A stretch of DNA of 64,000 bases from Craspedostauros australis (Eukaryota; Bacillariophyta; Bacillariophyceae; Mastogloiales; Achnanthaceae): contig JAMXDE010000051.1 in NCBI GenBank assembly GCA_026770025.1, positions 62,001 to 126,000 on the forward strand. The letters are read 5' to 3'. A program made the translations under genes and the position numbers. The stretch's first letter is position 1, and each line of letters begins with the position of its first letter. A model generated the notes under the pieces. That model was given only the letters and a program-made list of their open reading frames with translations, made no database searches and was not told the DNA's origin. This document shows positions 1-11,427 of this stretch, piece by piece.

Positions 1-2405
1 ATGTGCTGGCATTTGGTGGGCATGAGATGAGCCTGCGCCATTTGCTGCGCGGTCTGGTAAATGCCCGATAGCTGTCGATTGCCCGCCGTACGAGCATTCG
101 GGGCATGTGGCAATGGTGCGCGCCGTTGGGCCATAGCGCGTACCGTGTTCAGTTCCAGCATGGGGAAGAACAAGGGCAGAAAATGTGACATGAGCGAAGC
201 ATCAAGCAATCAGAAGCACACAGCCGAGATTTGCATGGGAGGACTGCCCGCAGCCTCGAGCAAAGACTGTATTCATACGTGGATACCAACAAAACACACA
301 CACAAACACATACATACATTCATGCACACAAACAAACACAAGTGCATCGTATTCCCACAGAAGAACGAATCGAATCCATGTTTCCACCTTGCCATGGGCG
401 TGGATCGCGGATTCGCTTCTCTCTGTTGGAAAGCACACACAGCACCTTGTCAAGCATGTGATACAAAGAACGTCCACTCGCATGCCCCGCTCTCATTTCG
501 GATTATGCCATGCCATGCCATGCCATGCCATCTAATCGCAGCAAATGCGAGCTCGTGCAACACTTGGTCTTACCTTGCTTGGGAAGTAGACGGCGCCTGA
601 TTGGCGTTGTTCGATCGAGAGCATGGCGCAGTGCCGGCACTGGATACCGACCTGCCCCAAGATGATCGGTTTGTTGCGACCTTGCCGGATGATGACGGCG
701 TCTTCCGTGGTTGCCTCGAAGTACTCGATCTGCTGTCTGACGAAGCATTGGTAGTCCGACAAAAAGCTGCGATCTTCGTCGGAAAACAGCAGCGTGCGGT
801 GCAGTTCGTTGTTTTGCAGATTGTGATTCTGCTGGTGCTGGTGGTGCTGCTGATGGTGCTGCTGATGGTGGTTTTGCTGGTGCTGTTGGATGGTGGCGTT
901 GCTGTCTATTCCGAGAGCTGGGAGCATCCAAGGCTGTCTCTGAGCCGCCAGAGCAGCTTCTGAGGGTCGATCCTGAGGCTGTCTAGCAAGATCTGTAGGA
1001 TTGTCGTCTTCGTGCAGGAAGGGCATTATGCCACCATCGCCACTGCGACTGCGACTGCCGCTTCCACTACCATCAACGTTCCCAATCTGGGCATCTGGAC
1101 CACCAAGACCAGCGACTCCCAAGCCATCGTGCGTGTCATCGGAACGAGAGTGATCGTTCGGGTTGTTGTGGAATGCATGAGGCAGTGACGCAGCAGACAT
1201 CGCCCCACGTTGTGGAGGTAGGCCGTTGAAGAGGCGGTGAGTACCGGTGGCGTGCGGTTCGGATGATCCGTGCAATGAGGAAAATGCTTGAGGATTGTTC
1301 GCAGCGTGTGGTGTGGCAGGCGAAGTTGCTGTTGTGGGGAAGATCTGATTACCCATGACCGCCAAGGGAGTTGCAGAAGCGGAAGCCGCCCCTGCTGCGA
1401 CTGCCTCGATCGTTGCTGGATGAGACGTTGCGGATTGACCCGATGCGCTGGTGGGATTGGTGAGGCCTGACTGGAGACCCTGCGTAGCCAAGGAGGTCTG
1501 CAACTGGAGATTGAACGTAGCGAGCGCGTTGTGGTCCGGATGGGCGCTGTTTATCGATCCGAGCGAGTTGTTTATCAGCTGCAGAAAGATCTGAGGGTAC
1601 ATGGAGGCCAAGGAGACGAGCACGTTGGGTTGCTGCAGCAGATGAGCGACGGAAACGTTGCTCGGATTGGCGAATGGATTGGCAGGGACAGGTTGAGCTT
1701 GGGTGTTGTTGACAGCTGCAGGATTGTGATTTGAAACAGCGTCCCGCAGCGGTACCGCCGACACGGGGATCCAACGTGAACCTTGCACCGCATCTTGTGG
1801 CTGCTGCTGTTGCTGCGAAGTCTGTGGATGTTGTGTGGACTGTTGCGATTGGTGATGCTGCTGTGACTGCTGCTCTTGTTGTTCATGGAGTGGAGCATGA
1901 GGCTGTGGCTGTCGCTGCTGCTGTTGGTTGCCTGAATCAGAGCCTGCGGTGGCGCCAGGCTGCTCATTTGGACCAACTCCATCGGCAACGCCTCCTTTGG
2001 CCCCAGCGGAGCAGAGCAGAGAGGAGTAGAGAATGAGTGGAGTGTGATGGAGTAAGATAGAGCAGATGGGATGAGTCAAGTTGGAGCAAGGCACAGCATT
2101 GCTCGCATCTACTATATAACATTGGAATATGTAATAGCTGGTTGTGCATGTTTCATCCTCGATCTGCTGCCCATGCGCATGCATACTCGCACTATAGTCA
2201 GCAGCAGCTGGGCTCGTTGGTTCCCTGCTCCAGGTTGAGACTTACCTTGGCTCGTTGCCGACGCAGTGGCTGATGCAGCCGCGCTTGTCGGTTGCTGTTG
2301 CTGCTGCTGCCGCTGAACTGTACCATCGCGACCAAATGTGATCAGATATATCGTCCCATTTGGGTCTGTCATGAGCCTGGAGAGCTCATTGGGCTGATTG
2401 GACAT
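1..2405 (-). CDS. Spliced QVGIxCRHC-family protein, 3' end beyond window
   Basis: I infer three exons: 2405-2246, 1994-574 and 71-<1. The start ATG at 2405-2403 opens an N-terminus beginning MSNQPNELSRL. Intron 1 (2245-1995) starts GTAAGT and ends CCAAAG; intron 2 (573-72) starts GTAAGA and ends GACAG. Both junctions keep the reading frame. Residues 54-450 are low-complexity, rich in Gln, Asn, Ser and His, with long Gln runs. Residues about 454-527 hold the conserved part: an acidic FSDEDRSFLSDYQ block, then a GRNKPI and GQVGIQCRHCA motif (Cys506, His508, Cys509) and VYFPSK. The last exon continues with LSGIYQTAQQMAQAHL and reaches a further Cys-His pair. I remember this block as a large family in diatoms; the Cys/His spacing suggests metal binding. 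Function is unknown. The family match and exon 2/3 splice are firm; the intron 1 acceptor is less certain. Confidence 0.8.
72..573 (-). other. Intron 2 of the left-edge gene
   Basis: This 502-nt GT-AG intron interrupts the conserved QVGIxCRHC domain. The donor reads AAG|GTAAGA and the acceptor GACAG|CTATCG on the minus strand, in phase 0. Without it the frame ends within 14 codons; with it the conserved LSGIYQTAQQMA motif follows VYFPSK directly. It contains a TGCCA pentanucleotide array at 506-530. Confidence 0.8.
506..530. repeat. TGCCA pentanucleotide microsatellite
   Basis: Five perfect copies of TGCCA lie inside intron 2 of the left-edge gene. Confidence 0.9.
1995..2245 (-). other. Intron 1 of the left-edge gene
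   Basis: This 251-nt intron has donor CAAG|GTAAGT. The acceptor could be AAAG|GAG or AAAGGAG|GCG, 3 nt apart. Both fit phase 1, so the proteins would differ by one glycine. The acceptor has no strong pyrimidine tract immediately before it, so its exact position is the weakest part of the model. Confidence 0.6.
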
Positions 2406-2474
2406 TGCTTGGCGTCTCGCTTGCAGCAGGAGTGTACCCTGGAGTCAATGCAAGTGAGGTGGAGTAGAGTGGAG

Positions 2475-2497
2475 TATGGTATGGTATGGTATGGTAT
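2475..2497. repeat. TATGG/ATACC microsatellite upstream of the left-edge gene
   Basis: About 4.6 copies of the 5-bp unit TATGG (ATACC on the coding strand) lie about 70 bp upstream of the start codon at 2405. The same unit lies upstream of the IML1 gene. Confidence 0.9.
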
Positions 2498-4296
2498 CGT
2501 AGAGCAAGTCCTCAGTTGATGCAGCTGATCACCTCCGCTGATCAGTTGTGGACTGTTGGTGTGCGATCGCTGAGCAGCTTTTTTCGAATTATATCGATTT
2601 ATGCTCGGAGGTATGATACTCGTACCGATGGTACTGAACAGCGCAAGCAGGTCCACCGCTGCTTTGAGCCATACTCATCCACGAAGGAAATAGGGACCAC
2701 GACACAGTACAGCACGATGCTGACTTTTTGGCGCCAACAATGGCGACAAGAACGGCAACAAGAACGGCAGGAGAATGAGGATGGCAACGCAAAGGCCAAC
2801 GCCAATGACGATGTCGACGATGGTGATGAAGATGCTGATGTCGACTACGTTGGGCACCGGATGAAACGGGAGCAATGCTCGGACCTGTTGACGATATCTG
2901 CTGATGGAGTGAGTACCAATGATGAGCCTCCTATTTCTTGCTACTAGTGTGTGATGGTACGAGTATTGCGTACTCGCACTCGGGCTCGCGCTCGCACCAG
3001 TGTGCATCTCCTTTTGTTCAGTTTTCGCGATGCCATAAACTCTTTCTTCGCATGAAATGGTGTGTCGTCGCTGAGTGTCTGGAAATATTTGTGCGAATTT
3101 TGGTTGTTTGCGTTGTGTGGTGTTTGGGTCGCAGCGAGCGACCCAACGGTTTTGGTTCGCGATTGCCGCGCTTTTTGGTAGGGCAGGATCGAGTCATGGT
3201 CTCTTACGTCACCAACGTCATCCCAAAGCATCCTTCAACGACATCTGGCCCAACCAGTTCGCTCCATTCACCAATTGTCGTAGAATCACGTTCATTAGTA
3301 CTACGATAATTTGTCCTATTTTATGCCTGAATGTGCCTATCGATTTTTACCCGACTGTATCTCTACCCTACAAATACGCAAGTTCGCAAGCTGCGATTGC
3401 TTCCTGTCACATTTGGTTGGCTGATCACGTGATACTGTGGGGGTGCCGGAGAGCAGCTGCTGTCGACCTCAGGCGTCTTTTTCACCACCACGTCCACGCG
3501 AGAACAAAAACCGACCACATCCGACCATCTGCTGCTTCATTCATCCCATCCTCGCGGAATGACGTCGGGGATGGATGATATCAACAAGAACACACAATGA
3601 GCAGACCCCCGATCCATGCCACATTTTGCTGGGATGGTTTATCGATAACGCACGAAACTGACGTACTTCATGTCTCCCATGTTCTCTTCAATGATGAATG
3701 ACGGTACCGATGGCGATGACAACAAGGCACAGGCATCGCCACACAGGCTATTCCCATGCAACAGATGCAGAACAGCGGTTGTCCCGTGCGTACCCTCGAT
3801 GGGCATCAAATTGCTTTCCTTGCGCACAAGCAAGACTGTGTTGGCGCGTCTGACGTCAGGATGAGGTGAGCTCGGTCTGGGAATTGGCAGATGCGTGAGC
3901 TGCATGGACCCCCAGAGATACTACTTTCCGCTGCAGCAAGTCGTGAAAGTGACACTGTCGACGCCAACAATCATGATGGTTGCTGCTGTCGTTGCTGCTG
4001 TCGTTGCTGCTGCTGCTGAAGTTGCGATTTCTGTTTCTCTTCCTCTTCCTCTTCCATTCCTCTTTCCCCAAGCAAGAAAGGATCTCGTGGAGTCTTCTGA
4101 TTGCGCGCATCGTGTGGAGCGCCATCACTCCTGATTCATGTCGTCATTGATTATTCACATTGGTGTTGATGTCGACGTTGGTGCTGTCGTCGTCGACGGT
4201 GGTGGTGGTATTGATGGATGATTGATCGGTGGAGTGAAGAAGAATACGGTGTTCTATCACACAGTCCAGTGATGTACACTACACTACATTACAGTC

Positions 4297-4318
4297 CACG
4301 ACACGACACGACACGACA
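4297..4318. repeat. CACGA pentanucleotide microsatellite
   Basis: About 4.4 copies of a CACGA unit in intergenic DNA. Confidence 0.85.
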
Positions 4319-6843
4319 TTGGAGGGCAGTGGGGTAGAGTGACACCGACCAATCAATGGCAGCCGGTGTATGGCAGATGGCACGGTGTTCATCTTCGATG
4401 CAACGCAATGCAACTGATTCAATTCGATACTCTGCAATGCGATACATTGCGGCGGGATGAAAGTGCAATATCGGTGTGAGCACTAGCATGAGCGTCGACA
4501 TGAACATGGGAGATGGCAGCAACGCCCATCTTTGCCAATGCAATCATAATTGCACGCATGCATCAATGAAAGCCGCCATCATCGGGACGGATGACAGAAT
4601 GGGCGACGCAGCATCGCTCATTCACAGAGCATATCGCAATACGATGAGTATCATCTGTCTCCATCGACACTGTTGTCGCACTACGCAGCACAGCGCAATA
4701 GAACGCATCGCAATCGCAACACACTCGCATGGCGTAGTACAGATGGACGACATGGTGCTGCATCTTCACACGCGCACGTCGCGCAACCGCTATCCATCAA
4801 GAGGGATGAGCGAATAGCATCCGCCATCGCAGCACATGCCATGCCATGATGCGTCCTCCGGTGTCACCAATCATCACGAACACAGCGGAATTCTGGAGCT
4901 CTGCTGAAGCAACGGACGTGTCATTTCTTGCGCATCGACAATCGTCAATTTGCCATCGGCCAAAAATAGTGGCAACACTCTGCGATGTGGCGTCAACGAA
5001 GCGCAGCGACTTCAAACGACGTGCAGGCACAAAAGCCGGAATCGACCAATACACCTCATGGGGGAAGATGGAAAACGACGCAATTCCCAGATGCTCGACG
5101 ATCAACTAGAGTACGAGCCTACAATTCTACGCGTATGTGTACGAGCATGCTCCGTCACACGGCTAGGGAAAGAGAGAGAGAGAGTAAAATAAGAGATCAG
5201 CAACGTGATGTGCAACAGACGACAAACATGCTCTCATTCGGCAAGTACCATATCATACATACGTGCACGTACGGATGCAGGTACTCAAGTACGGAAGATG
5301 CGTGAGTGATGGCAGCAATTCAACGATGGTTCATCATCTAGCTTGGGTCGGAACGTTGGAACAGCCTACTTGTTTGCGTCCGCGTCGCCTCCGTTGCTGT
5401 GCCCACGGCGAGCCGACAGCAATGACGGCAGAGCAATGCGAGTTCTCCTGGGCATCGCAGTGTGTGGCAAATTCGTTCTGAAAATGGCCCTCGCCACAAC
5501 CGGCCTCGCAGCATTCGATGCGGCATTTGCCAAATAACGAACAACGGTGCTGAATTCTGGATTGGCACTGCCGTTTGCTTAGTGTTGTTGCGTTACGCAC
5601 ATCGGCTGGGCCTCTTGATATAGCTCGAAAATGGTCTCTCTCACACTTCGTTTTTAATGCATTGCGATTACATCTTCATGCGAAGATCGCATCATCCACT
5701 ATACTCTACGCCACGCGTCACGCGTTAGTCGTGATGTGCGTGATGTTGGTGGCTTGGGCGCTATGATTTCACACACAGGCAAGACGATGTGCCGTAAAGT
5801 TGAGTAGAGTAGCATGGTAGTCAATTATGCTATCACTACGCTTCTTTCTCCGGTTGCGCGGAGCATCATGTGCGCGGCATCACTCGCTGCCGTAAATGAG
5901 CAAGGAAGGCTGCGCACACCAAGATTGCGAGAAAGAAATATCGAACAGCCATCGATTGTCATCGAATGATGTCGGCCATGCGCTCGACGGATCACGAGCG
6001 AATGCAGCACCATGGTCTTGGTGGGATCACATGATCGCTCAACTTCCGTTCGAGGTGCGACAGCATCAAGTTGCCAAGAGTGCTGTACGAGCTATACCGT
6101 GGTTGTACTCGTATGACTGCGTGAACCACACAGCGTATGCGCGCATACAGGAGCAGCTCGAGCAGAGTACCTCCCGGTCGCACAAGCAAGAGGACAGACA
6201 GCGTCTCGAATTGAACTTCGATTCTTGATCCGTGCATGTGTCATGCACTCCGAGTACATGTGCTTGTAGCATGGTCCGTATGGCGAACCCTCTGGATCAA
6301 GCAGGTTGCAAGGACGACGGGCAGAAGCGACAGGCAAGAATGAAAGATGGTATTGCACCTTTGGACATGGCCTACGTGCGCTGTCGTTGATGACGCGCCA
6401 TTTGTTCTCGCCAAGAATCCTCTTCCATCCAAGATGCACCCTTGTTAACGCAGTGTATGGTAGTATGGCGAGGCAAGGTCACCAGCACTTCATCCAGCAA
6501 AAGGGCAGAAACCATGACACGGCGCTCTGGCATAGTCGTACTTCAATCAACGATTGTGTCCTGCCAAAGGCCCCATCATGCAAGTTCGTGCCACATTAGC
6601 ATTCATAATACGTAGCCCTGCGCCAGACAATACTCTCATCTCATCTAATCTATTGTAGTATGTATTATTTCATACATGATCGACGTTCCACTGAATGATT
6701 GCGATCATGAGTTGCGCTTTAGTGTCTATGGAATGCAATGGGGCCTTGAGGTCGAGATGGAGCAAGCCAAGCTGAGCCGACCTGGAGCGAGTTGCGTCGT
6801 GTGGGACCGAGCTCGGTTCTTTTCCGTTTCAATTTTGTGACTC

Positions 6844-7020
6844 TACGGTGAAGATATCAAGAAGTACTGTCCAGAATATTCCATACTTTGCTATTGGTCT
6901 CGAACATGTGTATGCGGTGAAATATCTAATTTCCATTATAAAAGCCGATTGTCGGGTCCTACGGTAAAATACACAATTTATGTTCTAAAAGGCAATATAT
7001 GGCTTTGCGGTGATATATCC
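6844..7020. repeat. Degenerate tandem repeat in AT-rich DNA
   Basis: A motif close to T(A/G)CGGTGAAATATC recurs at 6844-6858, 6912-6925, 6960-6972 and 7006-7020, with spacings of 68, 48 and 46 bp. The sequence between copies is AT-rich and only loosely alike. It could be an old tandem array or the remains of a non-autonomous element. I found no terminal repeats around it. Confidence 0.5.
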
Positions 7021-10000
7021 AAGTTGAGATTCAATGAGGGACAGACTAATACCGAACACGGTATCAACCCGATGGGAGAAATTCTTGTTTTGGCGCGAAA
7101 TCTTCCGACCTGATCGACCACCAAATCTTTTCTCCTCCTTTCTCTCCTCCATTCACGAATCCATCATGACTCAACCATGACCGACCTGACTCACATTCCA
7201 CCTTGGGAACTATATGCTCCTCAGATCCTTTTACTACAACATACCTCGATTCCCTCCATGCTGATGACTACTGCACCACTGCCGCAGTCTTAACGCATGT
7301 ATCCAACCTGCTTCAACTCAAGCAATGGAATCCGAGGGTCAGCTCCAACCACAGCCACTGCTTCATGGTCGTCACTGCCATGTGCCATGATCTACACTGC
7401 AGTGTATCTACGTGTGTGGAGAGCAAGGCGCTGTAATGACTGTATACCCTGTAGCACTGAACCAAGTACATCAGTGCAGGGTCTCGCCAAAGTTGTGTGG
7501 CATCGTTTCTTCACCCTACTAACACTACAAGCTAACTCATAATAAACACAGACAAAGATTAGCTACAAAGCACTCTACTTCTCATCGTTACAAGTTATAA
7601 CTCTTCAATCAGTACACCTCTCTTGAACTGCATCACACGGCTATCCCGAAGCTGGCAGATCCAAGAGACATCCTCCACCGATTCGCGCCAACTACGCCCG
7701 AATCCTAACTATCCATAAAATATAGTTTGGTGTTGTCAATCAAGAGCAGATATTGATCGCGACGTTGAAGCAAAAGATGATGCCGACACAAGGCGCAAAA
7801 GAACTTCCCGCTATCCACAACAAACGGCATGAGATACAGACAGAAACCCCGCGAGCAAGATGCTCTGTGCAGGGACGCGAATGACAACAATGGGAATCGG
7901 CAGTCCTTGTGTGCATGATTGCGTGGTTTGAGTTCGTGGGTGTTTTGTTCGGAATGATTTTCTTGGAACAAATGTTCAGGAAGAGGAAGCGGAAGGAGCG
8001 ATGTTGGGTTGTCTCCGTGCTTTTGCGGATTTACTGCGAGGTAACAAATATGCTCCGCCATTCCGTATCCGTTGCCAAAATGGCGAGGGGTCACAACAGC
8101 TGAGAACAAAAGGGTGAGACTAATTGTTGGTGTCTGATGCTGTGAGCATCTACTATGAAGTTGAGCACCTGTTCGTTTGTCCTGGAGGGGACATGTCGTG
8201 TGCCATGGTTGTTGGGCATGGGTGCTTGATGTATGCGGTGATCACAAGCCCCCTTGATGGAATGGAGGAATGCGAGAGAAGTCATCGATACGACGATGCG
8301 GACAGAAGGGGGCTGGGGTATGTCCATTGCGACAATGAAAGCCCTTCTCAGACTCAATGGGTAATTTCGTTCGCACGAGTGCTTCAACGAGCGCTTGTAC
8401 ATACGCGTACGCGAGCGACTGTGTATAGTTATGATCGGAGAGGCCAGAAAAGAGAAAACGCAACAAGCGGATCTATTGGTGTTGGATGTCCGCGTGTTGG
8501 CATCTCCTCAGCAAATGCAACGAAGGGTGCTTGGTGTGACCGGCCAATCCCCTTTCCCCTTGCCGAAGAAGCTCGCATGGTGTCCGTGTCAGGGATAGAA
8601 CGAAGGAGGCAAGGCCCAACGAGATCGTGTGGTGTTATGGTGTTGCTTGTGCTCTGGAGAGTCGCATAGACTCAAACAATCGTGTGCAGGTGATGGAGGG
8701 CGGCGATATGCAAGACGAGGCATCAGTTAGCCCACGAGCATGGGCAGGACAGTGGATGGAGGGAGGAGAAGATCGTTCCACATGTCTCCTGTCGGCACTG
8801 GATGCAATGCATTGCGAAGCATCAAGGAGCGCGGGTTGATTTCGAACTGACTCCACACAAATTCGTGCCGATGATAGGTGTTGTTAGATCATCAAGGTAT
8901 ACGATCTTTGCAGCGCAACTTTTGGGTGTTCCTGTGCACGTTTGTTTACCAACGAGTAAACCAGACCGGGCGTCTGCACCAATACTGTCCATCGCATCCG
9001 GCAAGAGCTGGATCGTGAAGGAGGATCACGGTACAACCTATTGCACCCTTGATCCGCTGGCTGGATTATCATGACGTCGATGCTCAGGTTTGTCTACCTC
9101 CAAACAGAAGCGGGTATTTGCCGTCGTATAGAATGGTGCGTGGGGCCAAGGAATGATGGAGCGTCTAGCGCGCATCAAACCACGATGGTCATGTCTGGAA
9201 GATGCTGCTCTGTCTGTCACTCATGCCAGGACACAACAAGCACACATGTGCCATGGGCGACAGCAATCAGGCCCGCAAGGACATCGCATGAGAAAGCAGT
9301 TCGTCACGACTCTATCTGTTGACCTTTGTCCCTTTCATCGTGACCGCAATCAATGTGGAGGAACAAATTGGGTTCCACAAGAGAGTGTGATCCCCTCTCT
9401 GATTTCGCTTTTGGTCCAGACGAGGAACGCGTAATGACTCGTGTGAGTATGTATGGCATGTATCCGTGATGGGCTGATGGATTGATGGATTGACGAGTTG
9501 ATGAGATGCCTGTCGATGACTCGCCTGACATCGATGCGGAGTTGGACGGCGAGGCACGATGGTTAGGTAGGATTGGTTCGTCTTCGTTTCGTACCTCCCA
9601 CCAACATGCGAGAAACGGGAGGCTTGCATGTTTGTATGCGATGGATGGACAGGTGGATCGATTGGCACGACAGCGGATGTCGTTTCGGCTGCAGGATCAG
9701 TGAGCGGGTAAAGGATGTTATTGGTATCCACCATCGATCTGGCTCGCAGGAGAGGCATGACTTGCAGTACGAGTATTCTAGAGACTCTCTGGAACGCCGA
9801 AACCGACAGCGACAGGTCACGGCGATCACAGGCGATGCGGATTGCATCCAGGGAGGAAGAGGCGAGCCCGCAACGGAATGAAATGGCAACTCCGAAAGGA
9901 TACAAGCCGCCGGAAAGTTCTTCTCCCGTGGGCTGTTCTCCTTTGGTTCTCCAACACATGCTCGATGGGAAGCAAGCCCAAAGCAAGGAATACGATCCTG

Positions 10001-10955
10001 CGTACTCTGGAGGACTTCGCTCTGGAACAGACAGCTTCGCAAGAGTGGATCGCAAGGAGGGCAATGCAAGTCCCATTGTGAAAGGAAAGGATTCCGGTTG
10101 GTAACATCCGGTCCGTTTTCCTTGCAACGCAGCCCCAGCGACGATCCATTCCACACCATCCCATTCCGTTCCGTTCCATCTCCGTGATCTCTGCAAGTAT
10201 GCAGAAAGCCTGCGGCCATAGGTGTTGGCAGTTGCAGTCGCATGTGAGCTTGTATGATTGGGAAGGGACATTGATGTCTCCAGCCAATCAATCAGTCAAT
10301 CGACCAGCTGACAGAGTGGACGACATCAATACCACCTTGGCTGCATCTCCATCTCACATTGTGATGGGCGGTCTTCGTCGATGCCTTCGCTGGCCCTGCA
10401 AGTTCGTTGCGCGCCATTTTCGTTTTCGGGCCATCTTGTGAAGCGCAAAACAGGAGGACATGATGTGCGGCATCGCCGTGCGGTGCAAGTGCCCAGTTGC
10501 GTCTGTGCTCACTTTTTGGGGTTTCAATCGTTGTCTTGCTCGTGTTGTTGGTTGTGTGTTTGACACAATGCATGCACGCACGAGGTACGAATAATTGTGT
10601 CGTGTTTCATGGCGATGTCAGCGTCCTTGGTTCACGTAGCGGGCAACACGATTGTTGTTGTCACGCCGCGGTCATTGACGGGCTATTGTGGCGATTGGCC
10701 CAAGTGGTACCTATCAGAAGGGAGGAACTCGAAATTATCACACCTTGACAGTTTCTTCGCTTTTCTGCCATAACCAGCGTCGGGCAAGACCAACGCGGGC
10801 ATAAATTGAAGCTGACACATAGGGCGGCCTCACGCACAGCTGAGAGGAAAACTACACACAATGTTTCATAACTATGGCGTTCTGCCGTGTCTGCTGAATG
10901 CCGGTATGCGGAGAAAGGTTAGTTATTTTCGCAATGATGTTCGGTGTTGTTGTGA

Positions 10956-10995
10956 TGTGTTGTGTTGTGTCGTGTTGTGTCGTGTCGTGTTGTGT
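10956..10995. repeat. YGTGT pentanucleotide array
   Basis: Eight copies of a 5-bp unit, TGTGT or CGTGT, in intergenic DNA about 430 bp before family gene A. Confidence 0.85.
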
Positions 10996-11381
10996 TGTTG
11001 GGACGTGGTTGACATCGCAGACGGAACACGATGCACAAAAGAAGTGCAATGCGTGCGCGTGCGCGTGTTCGCGGACTCTGATCAGTACTACTCGATGAGG
11101 CACGGTTGTACCTGGTCTTTCGCTTTTCGGCTGCCGCGGAGGAACAACGGCAACGAGGAAATCTCCAGCGCCAAAACAACACGACAAGATGGCGATACTC
11201 CGAGTTGAACTGCTCGACATCTCCGCCCTCTCCGATCTGCTGCGTCTCCTCTCTTCTCATAAACCGAACATTCTGAGCCAACAGAACAAGACTCCACACA
11301 ACTCAACTTGCTCGCACACCGCCAGTACTCTACTCGACCCCACTCTCCTCAGACCACACAACAGTGACAGAAGCAAACGAC

Positions 11382-11417
11382 AGCAGAGATAGCAGAGATA
11401 ACAGAGATAGCAACGAT
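11382..11417 (+). repeat. 9-bp tandem repeat in the presumed 5' UTR of gene A
   Basis: Four copies of a 9-bp unit close to AGCAGAGAT end 10 nt before the start codon at 11428. The position suggests transcribed leader sequence. Confidence 0.85.
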
Positions 11418-11427
11418 AACAATAAGC

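Larger units (their letters stand above)
2498..11381. other. Long stretch with no supportable gene
   Basis: Nearly 9 kb has open frames only of the size expected by chance, none recognisable, and several overlap in different frames. It contains simple-sequence tracts: GCTGCTGTC at about 3985-4020, CACGA at 4297-4318 and YGTGT at 10956-10995. An AT-rich patch lies at about 6600-7700. The interval 9312-10291 is unusually poor in stops in several frames, but I find no protein family there. An intron-rich gene could escape reading by eye. Confidence 0.6.

Noticed and set aside
2675..3007. Short minus-strand frame with a hydrophobic segment
   Set aside because: The hydrophobic run is the reverse of an Asp/Asn/Gln-coded repeat on the plus strand, not an independent membrane protein.
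8124..8669. 181-codon plus-strand frame
   Set aside because: No recognisable motif, no layered composition like that of the real genes here, and overlapping frames on both strands of similar size.
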